From a bacterium (GTDB lineage Bacteria; Armatimonadota; Zipacnadia; Zipacnadales; UBA11051), in assembly GCA_030604405.1 (NCBI GenBank), contig JAUVVY010000037.1, positions 1 to 41,492 on the forward strand: a DNA stretch of 41,492 bases. Reading direction: 5' to 3'. Position 1 is the first letter of the stretch; each line of letters begins with the position of its first letter. Position numbers and translations under genes: made by a program. The notes below the pieces were generated by a model, which was not told the origin of the DNA, made no database searches, and saw nothing but the letters and a program-made list of their open reading frames with translations. This document shows positions 13,064-22,087 of this stretch, in pieces.

Positions 13064-15553
13064 ATGCCAGACAAAGTTGATAGCAACTCGATCGGGCAAG
13101 TCGAACAGATAGCTCTGCAAGATGAGATGCGCGACTCCTATGGCCGCTTTGCGCTCAGCGTGATCACGGCGCGCGCCCTGCCCGATGTGCGTGACGGGCT
13201 GAAACCCTCGCAGCGGCGCATCCTGCAGGCGATGAATGACGAGCGCCTGCATCCCAACCGGCCTCATGCCAAGTGCGCCAGCATCGTCGGGGAGACCATG
13301 AAGACGTATCACCCCCACGGCGACCAATCCATCTACGACACGCTGGTGCGGATGGGGCAGGATTTCAACGCCCGCTATCCACAAGTGGACCCGCAGGGCA
13401 ACTTCGGCTCAGTTGACGGTGACCCAGCCGGCGCCCCGCGTTACACCGAGGCGCGGCTCTCCCCGGTCGCCGTGGCTATACTCGAGGACCTGGACAAGGA
13501 CACCGTGGACTGGCAGCCTAACTTCGATGAGCGCATCGAAGAGGCCACCGTGCTGCCTGCCATGTTTCCGAACCTGCTTGCCAACGGCGCCTCCGGCATC
13601 GCCGTGGCCTACGCCACCGAGATCCCGCCCCATAATGTGACTGAACTCTGTGACGCGCTTATCGCGCTGCTGAATGATCCGGACCTGTCAACCACTAAGC
13701 TGATGAAGATCATGCCCGGGCCGGACTTCCCCTCAGCCGGCTACGTCTTGGGCCAGAAGGGCGTCAAGGACTACTACGAGACCGGCCACGGGCGCGTGGT
13801 CATGCAGGCGAAGGCGGTTATCGAGCCTCTCGACCGCAACCGCAGCGCTATCCTGGTCACAGAGCTGCCTTACCAGGTAAGCAAGGCGGGCCTGCTGCTA
13901 CAGGTCGCCAAGCAGCACGAAACGCGCAAGATTGACGGCATATCCGACCTGCGCGATGAAAGCGACCGCAAGGGCATGCGGGTGGTCATCGAACTGAAGC
14001 AGACCGCGAACCCCAACGTGGTGCTCAACCAGCTCTACAAGCGCACCGACCTGCGCTGTGCCTTCAATGTCAACACGATGGTACTGGTGCCTGACGGCGA
14101 CAAGCTGGTGCCACGGCTGTGCAACACAAAGGACCTGATGCAGCATTTCCTGGACCACCGCCGTGTGGTCATTACCCGCCGGACCCAGTTCCTGCTCGAC
14201 AAGGCACAAGCGCGGCTGCACATCGTCGCAGGCCTGCTCAAGGCGCTCGACGTTCTGGATGATATCATCGCGCTGATCCGCGCCAGCGACAACCGCACAG
14301 CAGCGCGCAAAGGGCTAATGGATGAGTTCGACTTCACCGAAAGACAGGCCGAAAGTATCCTGGCAATGCAATTGGGCCAGTTGACCAGGCTGTCGCGCAT
14401 TGACCTGGAAAAGGAACAGGGACAGCTCGAAGAGGAGATCGCCGCGTATCAGAAAATCCTTGGGAGTGAAGAGGAGAAGGCCAAGGTGATAATCTCCGAA
14501 CTGCGCCGCATCAAGCGCGAGCAGGGCGACGAGCGGCGCACGCGCATCATGCCCTCGGAGGCCGACGAGATCGAGATGGAGGACCTCATCGCGCAGGAGG
14601 ATATGGCCATCACCATCACCCGTGACGGCTACATCAAGCGGATGCCGCTGGACACTTATCGCCTGCAGCGCCGCGGCGGCCGGGGCATCGTGGCGCTGTC
14701 GAAGAAAGAGGAAGATAGCGTCCAGGACCTGTTTGTGGCCACCACCCACCATCTGCTGCTGTTCTTCACTGACCAGGGGCGAGTGTATCGCACCAAGGCC
14801 TACCAGGTGCCGCTGGCCAGCCGCACCGCTCGCGGTACGCCCATCGTCAACATCGTGCCCATCGAGGCGAATGAGAACATCACCGCATGGCAGGCGGTCA
14901 AGGGCTATGACCAGGGCGGATTCCTGGTCATGGTCACCCAGAAGGGCATGGTGAAAAAGACCGCACTGGCGGAATACGACACGCCCCTGCGGAGTAAGGG
15001 TCTCATCGCCATCAACATCAACAAGGGCGATCGCCTCAACTGGGTCATGTGGACCGATGGCTCCAAGGACATCATACTGGCCACCAAGCTTGGCAAGGCG
15101 CTGCGCTTCTCTGAGTCGGATGTGCGGCCCATGAGCCGCAGTGCCGCCGGCGTCAAGGGCATCAAGCTGCTCAAGGGCGATGAGATCGTCGCCACGGTTG
15201 TCGTTGACGCCGACGATGACCGCGACTTGCTCACGGGGTCAGAAAAAGGCCTGGGCAAGCGCACGCCGCTTAAGGAGTATCGTACCCAGGGCCGCTACAC
15301 GCAGGGCGTTCTGACGCTGAAGGTGACCAAGAGAAACGGCCCGGTCGTCGGAGTGCAGGTCGTTGATGATGACGACGAGATCATGTGCATCACCTCCGAA
15401 GGCGTGCTGATCCGCGTTCCAGTGAAAAGAATCAGGCGCACCGGCCGTTTGGCGCAGGGCGTCAAGATAGTCGTTCCGGATGAGGGTTCGGCAGTCAGCG
15501 CCGTGGCAAAGGTGGTAAAACACGCCGCAGATATGGCCGAGAACACCGACTAG
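13064..15553 (+). CDS. gyrA: DNA gyrase subunit A
   Basis: This 829-residue subunit cuts and rejoins DNA. The catalytic tyrosine is Tyr127 in APRYTEARL. The GyrA box QRRGGRG at 535-541 marks it as gyrase rather than topoisomerase IV, and the C-terminal region is the beta-pinwheel DNA-wrapping domain. In the quinolone-binding region, HPHGDQSIYD has Gln88 where E. coli GyrA has Ser83, while the Asp87 equivalent (Asp92) is kept. ATG 13064 has an AGGAG site seven bases upstream; the TTG immediately before it is disfavoured. It follows gyrB by about 150 bases, ends in TAG, and is followed by a strong terminator. Confidence 0.97.
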   Translation: MPDKVDSNSIGQVEQIALQDEMRDSYGRFALSVITARALPDVRDGLKPSQRRILQAMNDERLHPNRPHAKCASIVGETMKTYHPHGDQSIYDTLVRMGQDFNARYPQVDPQGNFGSVDGDPAGAPRYTEARLSPVAVAILEDLDKDTVDWQPNFDERIEEATVLPAMFPNLLANGASGIAVAYATEIPPHNVTELCDALIALLNDPDLSTTKLMKIMPGPDFPSAGYVLGQKGVKDYYETGHGRVVMQAKAVIEPLDRNRSAILVTELPYQVSKAGLLLQVAKQHETRKIDGISDLRDESDRKGMRVVIELKQTANPNVVLNQLYKRTDLRCAFNVNTMVLVPDGDKLVPRLCNTKDLMQHFLDHRRVVITRRTQFLLDKAQARLHIVAGLLKALDVLDDIIALIRASDNRTAARKGLMDEFDFTERQAESILAMQLGQLTRLSRIDLEKEQGQLEEEIAAYQKILGSEEEKAKVIISELRRIKREQGDERRTRIMPSEADEIEMEDLIAQEDMAITITRDGYIKRMPLDTYRLQRRGGRGIVALSKKEEDSVQDLFVATTHHLLLFFTDQGRVYRTKAYQVPLASRTARGTPIVNIVPIEANENITAWQAVKGYDQGGFLVMVTQKGMVKKTALAEYDTPLRSKGLIAININKGDRLNWVMWTDGSKDIILATKLGKALRFSESDVRPMSRSAAGVKGIKLLKGDEIVATVVVDADDDRDLLTGSEKGLGKRTPLKEYRTQGRYTQGVLTLKVTKRNGPVVGVQVVDDDDEIMCITSEGVLIRVPVKRIRRTGRLAQGVKIVVPDEGSAVSAVAKVVKHAADMAENTD

Positions 15554-15587
15554 TCTTTAGTGCACTTAGTTCGCGTAGTCTGAAATC

Positions 15588-15632
15588 GCGCCCTCTCTTG
15601 CGTAGCTCGGCCCGGGGAGGGTGCTTTTTTTT
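15588..15632 (+). terminator. Rho-independent terminator after gyrA
   Basis: A 9-pair stem with two G-U pairs (15588-15596 with 15616-15624) is followed by eight T residues (15625-15632). It lies 35 bases after the gyrA stop and separates gyrBA from nrdJ. Confidence 0.88.
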
Positions 15633-15680
15633 ACTGGTTTTACAAGCAGGAAGTGGCAAACGGAGGTCGAAAAAAGATTC

Positions 15681-15709
15681 TTGACTCCTGCATCTGGAAG
15701 TCCTATAGT
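15681..15709 (+). promoter_or_regulatory. Sigma-70-type promoter for nrdJ
   Basis: TTGACT (15681-15686), a 17-base spacer and TATAGT (15704-15709) make a near-consensus promoter. The start should be near 15716, giving a leader of about 125 bases. A 10-base palindrome CTTATATAAG at 15739-15748 lies just downstream; it is AT-rich like NrdR sites but is not a clear match. No cobalamin riboswitch B12 box was recognised. Confidence 0.75.
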
Positions 15710-15839
15710 GTAGGCTCATGCAAGTTGACTGGGCGAAACTTATATAAGCTATGACTCCAGGGCCGGCGCAAGCTGGCTCTTGTGAGCTACACGCAGAAAC
15801 AGACACAAGCCGGGTGAGCCATTCTGGGAGTGGGCAATA

Positions 15840-18080
15840 ATGACTGTTGCCGGTCGCGCTGAAGTCAACCTCGCTGACAATTCAATTGCCGTACTGGAGC
15901 GCAGATACCTCAAGAAAGATGACCAGGGCCGGGCCGTTGAGAGCCCGGCTGATCTATTTGCCAGAGTGGCAGAGAATATCGCCTCCGCCGAAGCACTCTA
16001 TAGCGCCGACGAAGCAACCGTCAGGCAGTGGGAGGATAAGTTCTATGACCTGATGGCGAATCTACACTTCCTCCCCAACAGCCCCACACTGATGAATGCC
16101 GGGCGGCCATTCCAGCAGCTTTCAGCCTGCTTTGTGCTACCGATTGAAGACTCCATGGAGAGTATCTTTGAAACGATAAAGAACACGGCGCTGATTCACA
16201 AAAGCGGCGGCGGCACCGGCTTTGCCTTCTCGCGCCTGCGGCCCAAGGACGATATAGTCAGCTCCACAAAGGGCGTCTCCAGCGGGCCGGTGTCATTCAT
16301 GAGCGTCTTCGACGCTGCCACCGAGGCCATCAAGCAGGGCGGCACCAGGCGCGGGGCCAATATGGCCATCCTCCGCGTTGATCACCCTGACATCATGGAT
16401 TTCATAGAGGCCAAGCAGGACAAGTCCAGCCTCACCAACTTCAACATATCCGTCGCCGTCACCGAAGACTTCATGAGAGCGGTTGACGAGAGCCGTGATT
16501 ACGAACTGATCAACCCGCGCAACGACGAGATCACCGGCAAACTCAACGCCCGAGAGGTCTTTGACCGGATGGTGCAACTGGCCTGGGAGGGCGGCGACCC
16601 CGGAATCATCTTCCTCGACCGGCTCAATGCCGACAATCCGACGCCGCAACTCGGCGAGATCGAGAGCACTAATCCGTGCGGCGAGCAGCCGCTTCTCCCC
16701 TACGAATCGTGTAACTTGGGCTCGATCAACCTTTCCACGGTCGTCAAGGGCGAACTCACAAAGGGCAGCATTGACTGGGACATGCTTGCCGACATCGTCC
16801 ATGCCGCAGTTCACTTCCTTGACAACGTCATTGACATGAACTGCTTTCCCATACCAGATATCAAGGAGATAACCAAGGGCAACCGCAAGATTGGTCTGGG
16901 TATCATGGGGTTCGCTGATACCCTCATCAAGCTGGGTATTCCGTACAACTCCGAGGAAGCCGTGGGGGCCGCTGAACAGATCATGTCATTTATCCTCAAC
17001 GAGGGGCGCAAGGCTTCCGAGCAACTGGCACAACAGCGCGGCACTTTTCCCAATTGGGAGCAAAGCACTTACAATGCCGACGACGACAGCCTCAAGCTGC
17101 GCAACGCCACCATTACCACCATCGCCCCCACCGGTACCATCTCTATCATTGCCGGCACCTCCAGCGGCATCGAGCCGTTGTTTGCCGTCGCATTCAGTCG
17201 CAACGTCATGGATGGCACGCAGTTGGCGGAGGTCAACCCGGTATTCGAGCAGATCGCCAAGGACCGCGGATTCTATTCGCCCGAGATGATTCAGGAAGTC
17301 GTCGCCAAGGGATCGCTGGCCGAGGTGGAAGGCGTTCCGCAAGACATCAAACGGCTCTTCGTGACCGCGCATGAAGTGGCGCCGCAGTGGCATATCCGCA
17401 TCCAGGCCGCCTTCCAGAAATACACCGATAATGCGGTGTCGAAAACCGTCAACTTCGCCAATGATGCTACCGTCGAAGATGTGGACCACGTCTATCGGTT
17501 GGCCTATGAACTGGGCTGCAAGGGCGTCACCATGTACCGCGATGGCAGCCGCGAGGAACAGGTGCTTACCACCGCCAAGACCTACGAGGCCCAACAGGTC
17601 GGTATCCCGCTTCAGCCGCAGCCCCGGCCCCAGACCGTCACTGGCGTGACGCGCGCTCTGCCCACCGGCTGCGGCAAGCTATATATCACCGTCAACAGCG
17701 ACGAGGGCGGCGCCTTCGAGGTCTTCGGCAATATGGGCAAGGCCGGCGGCTGTGCGTCATCGCAGACCGAGGCGCTGGCGCGGCTCATGTCGCTGGCGCT
17801 GCGCTCAGGCATCTCTCCGGAACACCTCGTGAAACAGCTCAAAGGCATCAGTTGTCACATGCCGGCCTGGGAGCGCGGCGGCGGCAGGATACTCTCGTGC
17901 GCCGACGCCTTCGCCAAGGGCCTGGAGCGCGCCATGAGCGATAGCGGCACACAATTATCAATCGAATTCGAAGACAACACCGTCAATCACCTCGGCGCTT
18001 GTCCTGAGTGCGGAGGCAACCTCACCTACGAAGCCGGCTGTGTCACCTGCCACGCGTGCGGCTACAGCCAATGTGACTAA
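15840..18080 (+). CDS. nrdJ: Adenosylcobalamin-dependent (class II) ribonucleotide reductase
   Basis: This 746-residue enzyme reduces ribonucleotides to deoxyribonucleotides using adenosylcobalamin to make the thiyl radical, so it needs no oxygen. Active-site elements include Cys97 in QLSACFVLP, NPCGEQPLLPYESCNLGS with Cys280 and Glu282, and the loop KSGGGTGFAFSRLRP. A TSCPD-type region around 610-690 (GCGKLYITVNSDEGGAFEVF) is followed by a cysteine-rich tail CPECGGNLTYEAGC and CHACGYSQCD, likely a redox shuttle or zinc site. The ATG has a GGGAG site. It has its own promoter and a terminator on each side, so it is a single-gene unit. The host must make or import B12. Confidence 0.96.
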   Translation: MTVAGRAEVNLADNSIAVLERRYLKKDDQGRAVESPADLFARVAENIASAEALYSADEATVRQWEDKFYDLMANLHFLPNSPTLMNAGRPFQQLSACFVLPIEDSMESIFETIKNTALIHKSGGGTGFAFSRLRPKDDIVSSTKGVSSGPVSFMSVFDAATEAIKQGGTRRGANMAILRVDHPDIMDFIEAKQDKSSLTNFNISVAVTEDFMRAVDESRDYELINPRNDEITGKLNAREVFDRMVQLAWEGGDPGIIFLDRLNADNPTPQLGEIESTNPCGEQPLLPYESCNLGSINLSTVVKGELTKGSIDWDMLADIVHAAVHFLDNVIDMNCFPIPDIKEITKGNRKIGLGIMGFADTLIKLGIPYNSEEAVGAAEQIMSFILNEGRKASEQLAQQRGTFPNWEQSTYNADDDSLKLRNATITTIAPTGTISIIAGTSSGIEPLFAVAFSRNVMDGTQLAEVNPVFEQIAKDRGFYSPEMIQEVVAKGSLAEVEGVPQDIKRLFVTAHEVAPQWHIRIQAAFQKYTDNAVSKTVNFANDATVEDVDHVYRLAYELGCKGVTMYRDGSREEQVLTTAKTYEAQQVGIPLQPQPRPQTVTGVTRALPTGCGKLYITVNSDEGGAFEVFGNMGKAGGCASSQTEALARLMSLALRSGISPEHLVKQLKGISCHMPAWERGGGRILSCADAFAKGLERAMSDSGTQLSIEFEDNTVNHLGACPECGGNLTYEAGCVTCHACGYSQCD

Positions 18081-18103
18081 CTGCCTCGACAAATTCGACA
18101 CCG

Positions 18104-18139
18104 GGGGCCTGCCACTGCGGCGGGCCCCTAATTTTGTTG
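18104..18139 (+). terminator. Rho-independent terminator after nrdJ
   Basis: A 10-pair stem (18104-18113 with 18119-18128, one G-T pair) and 5-base loop are followed by a T-rich tract TAATTTTGTTG. It lies 24 bases after the nrdJ stop. Confidence 0.82.
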
Positions 18140-18258
18140 TGGGTAATCACTGACTGTCCGTCGCCACCAAAGAGTTCGAGTCTCTGAGCAGGTAAATCGG
18201 CCACAGGCGCGAAGGTATCAATGTAATTGAGTGTGTCTGCTTCCACAAGGGTGATATC

Positions 18259-18996
18259 ATGTCCACGGACCCGGGCATCGGCCCCAGATATCAAGACAGC
18301 ACCAAATACCATCGTCACCAAGTGCCTTCGCCGCCGGGTTGGGCACAAGTGCCACCGTACAAGAAGTACGAGAACCCGCTGGGCTATGTGGAGTTGCCTC
18401 AGCCGCAGCGGGATGGTCCGGGCCTGTGGCAAGCAATTGCCGGCCGCCGCTCGCACCGCCGCTTCGCAGATGATCCGATTAGCCTGCTGCAACTTGCGCA
18501 ATTGGTCTGGGCAGTCACCGGCGTCACACTGCAGGAATCTGAGCACGCTTTCCGCGCCGCCGCGTCTGCCGGAGCGCTTTATCCCAACGAAACGTACCTG
18601 TTGGTTTCCAATGTCAGCGACTGCCCTGCCGGCGTTTACCACTACGAGGTGCTGGAGGGCCGTCTGGCGATGCTGGCCGAGGGCGACTTTTCGCTGGAAA
18701 TGGCTCAGGCCTGTTTCGGCCAGCGCTTCTGCGCCGCCGCCGGTGTCGTATTTGCCTGGGGCGCGGTGGTCGCTCGTTGTGCGCAAAAGTACGCCGACCG
18801 CGCCTACCGCTACATCTACCTCGACGCAGGCCACCTCGGCGCGCACTTACAACTGGCCGCCGAAGCGCTGGGCCTCGGCAGTGTCAATGTCGGCGCCTTC
18901 TTCGATGACGAGGTCAACCACCTGCTGGGCCTCGATGGCACCGCAGAGACGATCGTCTATCTCGCCGCGGTGGGCACACTGAATAGTACAGGATAA
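18259..18996 (+). CDS. SagB-type nitroreductase-fold dehydrogenase
   Basis: This 245-residue FMN-dependent protein belongs to the SagB/ThcOx branch of the nitroreductase family. Landmarks are RRSHRRF near residue 58, SAGALYPNETYLL near 107, and the C-terminal GHLGAHLQLAAEALGL, VGAFFDDEVN and LGLDGTAETIVYL. SagB enzymes in peptide clusters oxidise azolines to azoles, but many family members stand alone with unknown substrates. No cyclodehydratase or precursor peptide gene is seen here, so a RiPP role is not shown. ATG 18259 has an AAGGGTG site. A DUF456 gene starts 12 bases after the stop and is probably co-transcribed. Confidence 0.9.
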   Translation: MSTDPGIGPRYQDSTKYHRHQVPSPPGWAQVPPYKKYENPLGYVELPQPQRDGPGLWQAIAGRRSHRRFADDPISLLQLAQLVWAVTGVTLQESEHAFRAAASAGALYPNETYLLVSNVSDCPAGVYHYEVLEGRLAMLAEGDFSLEMAQACFGQRFCAAAGVVFAWGAVVARCAQKYADRAYRYIYLDAGHLGAHLQLAAEALGLGSVNVGAFFDDEVNHLLGLDGTAETIVYLAAVGTLNSTG

Positions 18997-19008
18997 CTCC
19001 AAGCTACC

Positions 19009-19602
19009 ATGCTGATAACGATCCTGATCATTCTGGGTTACGTCGTATTTGCCGTGGTGCTTGTTGCCGGCGTCCTTGCCGCCATCATGGGTCTGCCCGG
19101 CACTACGCTGATTTTGATTGATGCCGTTGTCTATTCGGCGATCACCGGCTGGGACCGGCTGCCGTGGTGGGTGCTGCTGATCCTGGGGATCATGGCCCTT
19201 ATCGCTGAAAGCAGCGACAGTCTTGTCGCTGCGCTAGGTACCAAGGCAGGCGGCGGCAGCAGCAAGACCAGCGCCGTCGTGGTGGTGGGCACGATCATCG
19301 GGGCAGTTCTGGGCGGCGCAGTGCTCTCCCCGATTCTGGCGCTTCTCGGGCTCGCCGGCGGGCCGATTGGCTTCGTGGTCGGAGTTATACTGCCCCCGCT
19401 GGGCGGCGGTGTGGCCGGGGGCTTTGTGTCGGCGTACTACTACGAAAAGCACAGCGGCAAGACTCACAACGAGGCCCTGCGGGCTGGATGGGGTGCTTTT
19501 CTGGGACGCATGGGTGCCGGGCTGATGAAGGCGCTGGTGGGGTGTGTGATGATCGCGATCGTAATCTACACTATCATCGCCACTGCGCCACCGGCGGGAT
19601 AG
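19009..19602 (+). CDS. DUF456 family membrane protein
   Basis: This 197-residue hydrophobic protein has membrane segments near residues 4-30, 32-50, 52-70, 88-135 and 168-190. Its glycine-rich central repeats (GTIIGAVLGGAVLSPILALL and VGVILPPLGGGVAGGF) are typical of DUF456. The family is often annotated only as a membrane protein and its function is not established. It starts 12 bases after the SagB-type gene, suggesting an operon. It ends in TAG, converging on the universal stress gene 34 bases away, with no obvious terminator between. Confidence 0.85.
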   Translation: MLITILIILGYVVFAVVLVAGVLAAIMGLPGTTLILIDAVVYSAITGWDRLPWWVLLILGIMALIAESSDSLVAALGTKAGGGSSKTSAVVVVGTIIGAVLGGAVLSPILALLGLAGGPIGFVVGVILPPLGGGVAGGFVSAYYYEKHSGKTHNEALRAGWGAFLGRMGAGLMKALVGCVMIAIVIYTIIATAPPAG

Positions 19603-19636
19603 ACACGGGGGTTGCGCTCTCACCCGGCCGGGCTGC

Positions 19637-20470
19637 TCAGGGAACAATGAACCTCACGAGGTTCGGCGTGCCCAGCGCCGTTTTCACCGCGCTAGGCGCC
19701 CACGGCCATATAGCAGGCGCATAAGACATTATCACGCACCTGGCTGCCCATTCCACAGTTGCCAGAGGCACCACTTCCGCCGCACTGCGGTCAAACACCT
19801 GCAGCTCAGACTCCACCTTAAAGACCTTCAGGGCATTCTCCAGCTCGGTAGCTATCCGGTCTTCGTGCTCCGGGGCCATTTCCACCACAGCGATTTTCAG
19901 CGGGATGTTAAGCGCCGAGCACAGCTCGCCGGCCAGGCTCATGCATCGCCCGCCGGCTGCATCATCGCGGTAAATCAGCATCGCGGCGTCCAGCGCGTGG
20001 TAGTTGTGTGCGCATATCATCAGCGGGATCGGACAGTGGCTCAGCAGGTGCCTCAGATTGTTGCCGATATGGTGGCGCTGGCCGCGTTTGGGCTCACTGC
20101 TCTCGCCGACCACAAGCAAGCTGTACAGCCGCGCCATTTGAGCCAGCCTCTCACCAGCCCTGCCGAATACCTGACGCGAGGTACAAGGCACGTTAGCATC
20201 GTGGCATGCCTCCACCGCTGCGTCCAACGACTGCTCGGTGTCCGGCGGGGCATCAGGTTCAATCTCGATGCCTGCCTCCGCCGCTGCGAGGGTGGCTTCC
20301 ACTGGGCCGGGCTCAGAGATCAGCGCAAGCTCGGCGTCGCTGCCAACAGCCTCCTCCGCATGAACCAGGTGAATCCGCGCCTGGGCTGCTTCCGCGATGT
20401 CCAGGGCCTGCTGGAGAGCGGTGCGGGCGCTGCGCGAATCGTCATAGCCTACCAGGATATTCTTCAGCAT
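19637..20470 (-). CDS. Tandem-domain universal stress protein
   Basis: This 277-residue soluble protein begins with the UspA-type strand and loop MLKNILVGYDDSRSARTALQ. It has a first UspA domain to about residue 155, ending in LLSHCPIPLMIC, and a second more divergent half. The usual ATP-binding G-x2-G-x9-G-S/T motif is not clean: the first domain has VVGESSEPKRGQRHHIGNNL. ATP binding is therefore uncertain. It starts 6 bases after the PqqD-domain gene, so the two are almost certainly co-transcribed. The role is inferred only from the family. Confidence 0.88.
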   Translation of the reverse strand: MLKNILVGYDDSRSARTALQQALDIAEAAQARIHLVHAEEAVGSDAELALISEPGPVEATLAAAEAGIEIEPDAPPDTEQSLDAAVEACHDANVPCTSRQVFGRAGERLAQMARLYSLLVVGESSEPKRGQRHHIGNNLRHLLSHCPIPLMICAHNYHALDAAMLIYRDDAAGGRCMSLAGELCSALNIPLKIAVVEMAPEHEDRIATELENALKVFKVESELQVFDRSAAEVVPLATVEWAARCVIMSYAPAIWPWAPSAVKTALGTPNLVRFIVP

Positions 20471-20476
20471 CGCGGC

Positions 20477-21118
20477 TCACCGCTCACTGCCTGGGCCGTC
20501 GTGTACTTTGCCGCCGCCATTTGTCTCGCCCGGCTCCTCATCCTGCTCAGGTTCGACGCCGGGCTGCTCCATCTCCTCGAGTATGCGCTTGGTCTCAGCC
20601 GCTTCCTCCGCCGCCTGCTGCTGCGCTACTGCGAGTTCCTGCTGGGTGGTGGCCACATCCTCCAGCCCGATGACATCCTGACCCGCCACTCCGGCCGCCT
20701 CCGCCACCTTCTTGTCAACCATGAAGCCGACCATGCCGCGCTTGCCGAGCATGCGCAGGTATTCCGTCAGCGTTAGCTCCACCTCATGGCGGCTGAGCTT
20801 GTACTTGAGGGCGAGCACCTCAACTATTTCCGCTACTGTGCGCGCGCCGTCGCAGTGGTGCCACACCAGGGAGCCCAACTCATCCAGTTCGATGGGCTTT
20901 TGCTCAGGCACCATGAACAGCCATCCGAGGACCTTTCCCGACAGGTCACCGCGCCGTGGCAAGATCACTACGACAAGCTCTTCATCGGTGACCTTCCACT
21001 GCAGCGACGGATTGCGCACGGGCCGAGCCCCCATGGCCTGCTCGCGAGTGAGTTGAGGCTTGAGCTTTCTCAGCCTGAGCCTGACGAGCACGTTGTTGAA
21101 CGTGTCCATTACATCCAA
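20477..21118 (-). CDS. PqqD-like domain protein with acidic coiled-coil tail
   Basis: Residues about 28-135 match the PqqD fold: ARPVRNPSLQWKVTDEELVV, then LDELGSLVWHHCDGARTVAE with the LALKYKLSRHEVELTL helix. PqqD domains act as peptide-recognition elements for radical-SAM and other RiPP-modifying enzymes. From about 145 on, an Ala/Glu/Gln-rich stretch (TTQQELAVAQQQAAEEAAET) looks like a coiled coil, ending in a disordered Glu/Gly tail. Either ATG 21118 or the ATG nine bases later could start it; neither has a strong ribosome site. No radical SAM gene or precursor peptide is adjacent. The universal stress gene follows after 6 bases. Confidence 0.8.
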   Translation of the reverse strand: MDVMDTFNNVLVRLRLRKLKPQLTREQAMGARPVRNPSLQWKVTDEELVVVILPRRGDLSGKVLGWLFMVPEQKPIELDELGSLVWHHCDGARTVAEIVEVLALKYKLSRHEVELTLTEYLRMLGKRGMVGFMVDKKVAEAAGVAGQDVIGLEDVATTQQELAVAQQQAAEEAAETKRILEEMEQPGVEPEQDEEPGETNGGGKVHDGPGSER

Positions 21119-21196
21119 GACAATGTGGCCTCTTTCAAACAGCGGTTAGCGCATGTGTGATCCAATGCTCCGCCCGGCAGTCATACTGCCGGTTAC

Positions 21197-22087
21197 CTAT
21201 TTTACCACCTTCAGATTCTCGGCGTAGCCGTCAGACAGCGTAAGTATGGCCACTTCCGGCGGGCAATTGAACCTGACCCCGGTTCCTGCGCCAGCCCCTC
21301 GGCTGACGTAGCCGACGGTGTCTTGCCCAACCCGCATCAGCCCCGATGCCCGGTCGCGCCGACGCCACACCGGCGCCCACGGCGTGCCTATGCACGGAAG
21401 CTGCAACTGCCCCCCGTGCGTGTGGCCGCATAGTATCAGATCAGCCCATTCCACACCCGGCTCGTCAAAGATGTCGGGGCTGTGTGACAGCAGAATATTG
21501 AGGTCGCCACGGGGCGCATCAGCCAGCGCCTTTGCCAGGTCGTCGTAGCCGCAGGAAGGGTCCCCCACGCCCACGATTACGACCAACTTGTCGTTCACCT
21601 GTACACAACGATGCTCATTAAACAGCATGTCCACGCCGATCGCGTTCATCGCCGCGACCCACTCCGGTATGGCTACGCGCTTGCACGTGTCCCAGAATAC
21701 CCACATCTCCGTCGAGTGATCGAGGTCGTGATTGCCCAGTACCGCATATACGCCGTGCTCAGCAGCAAGCGGCTCGAGCACCTCGCTGACCAGGCCGGCG
21801 TACCAGGAGCGGTGCCCAATGTCTCCGGTGATGAAGACGGCGTCTGGTTTGTGGGCCATGATATCGGCCACCGCCTGCCGGCCAATAGTGATCGCCTGCT
21901 GGCTGTTGCGCAGGTGCAAGTCAGACACGTGGGCTATCTTTAGACCCGCCAGCTCCGCCGGCAGTCCGCTGATCTGAACCTGCACCTGCTCGGTTTCCAG
22001 ACGGTTTGGCTCGACATAGCGGATGTAATACAGAAACGCCGCCGCCAGCAACAGTATGGCCCACAGTATGACACTAGTCAACAGCAT
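21197..22087 (-). CDS. Membrane-anchored metallophosphoesterase (YkuE/YaeI-like)
   Basis: This 296-residue calcineurin-like phosphoesterase has one N-terminal membrane helix (about residues 5-23). The di-metal site is complete: DLH (Asp56, His58), GD (Asp89), GNHD (Asn119, His120), LLSHSPD, and GHTHGGQ. The overall form is that of YaeI/YkuE enzymes, which cleave lipid or nucleotide phosphodiesters; the substrate here is not known. The ATG at 22087 overlaps the end of the small membrane protein gene by 14 bases, and that gene in turn overlaps deoB, so the three are co-transcribed. Confidence 0.92.
   Translation of the reverse strand: MLLTSVILWAILLLAAAFLYYIRYVEPNRLETEQVQVQISGLPAELAGLKIAHVSDLHLRNSQQAITIGRQAVADIMAHKPDAVFITGDIGHRSWYAGLVSEVLEPLAAEHGVYAVLGNHDLDHSTEMWVFWDTCKRVAIPEWVAAMNAIGVDMLFNEHRCVQVNDKLVVIVGVGDPSCGYDDLAKALADAPRGDLNILLSHSPDIFDEPGVEWADLILCGHTHGGQLQLPCIGTPWAPVWRRRDRASGLMRVGQDTVGYVSRGAGAGTGVRFNCPPEVAILTLSDGYAENLKVVK

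Noticed and set aside
15716-15840. Cobalamin riboswitch in the nrdJ leader
   Set aside because: No B12 box or matching core could be seen in about 125 bases; only a short AT-rich palindrome is present.
18227-18982. Alternative frame overlapping the SagB-type gene
   Set aside because: It is Arg/Ser/Pro-rich with no family motifs, while the 18259 frame has full nitroreductase signatures.
20477-21118. Complete PQQ or other RiPP biosynthesis cluster
   Set aside because: Only a PqqD-like domain is present; no PqqA, PqqC, PqqE or radical SAM gene is visible.
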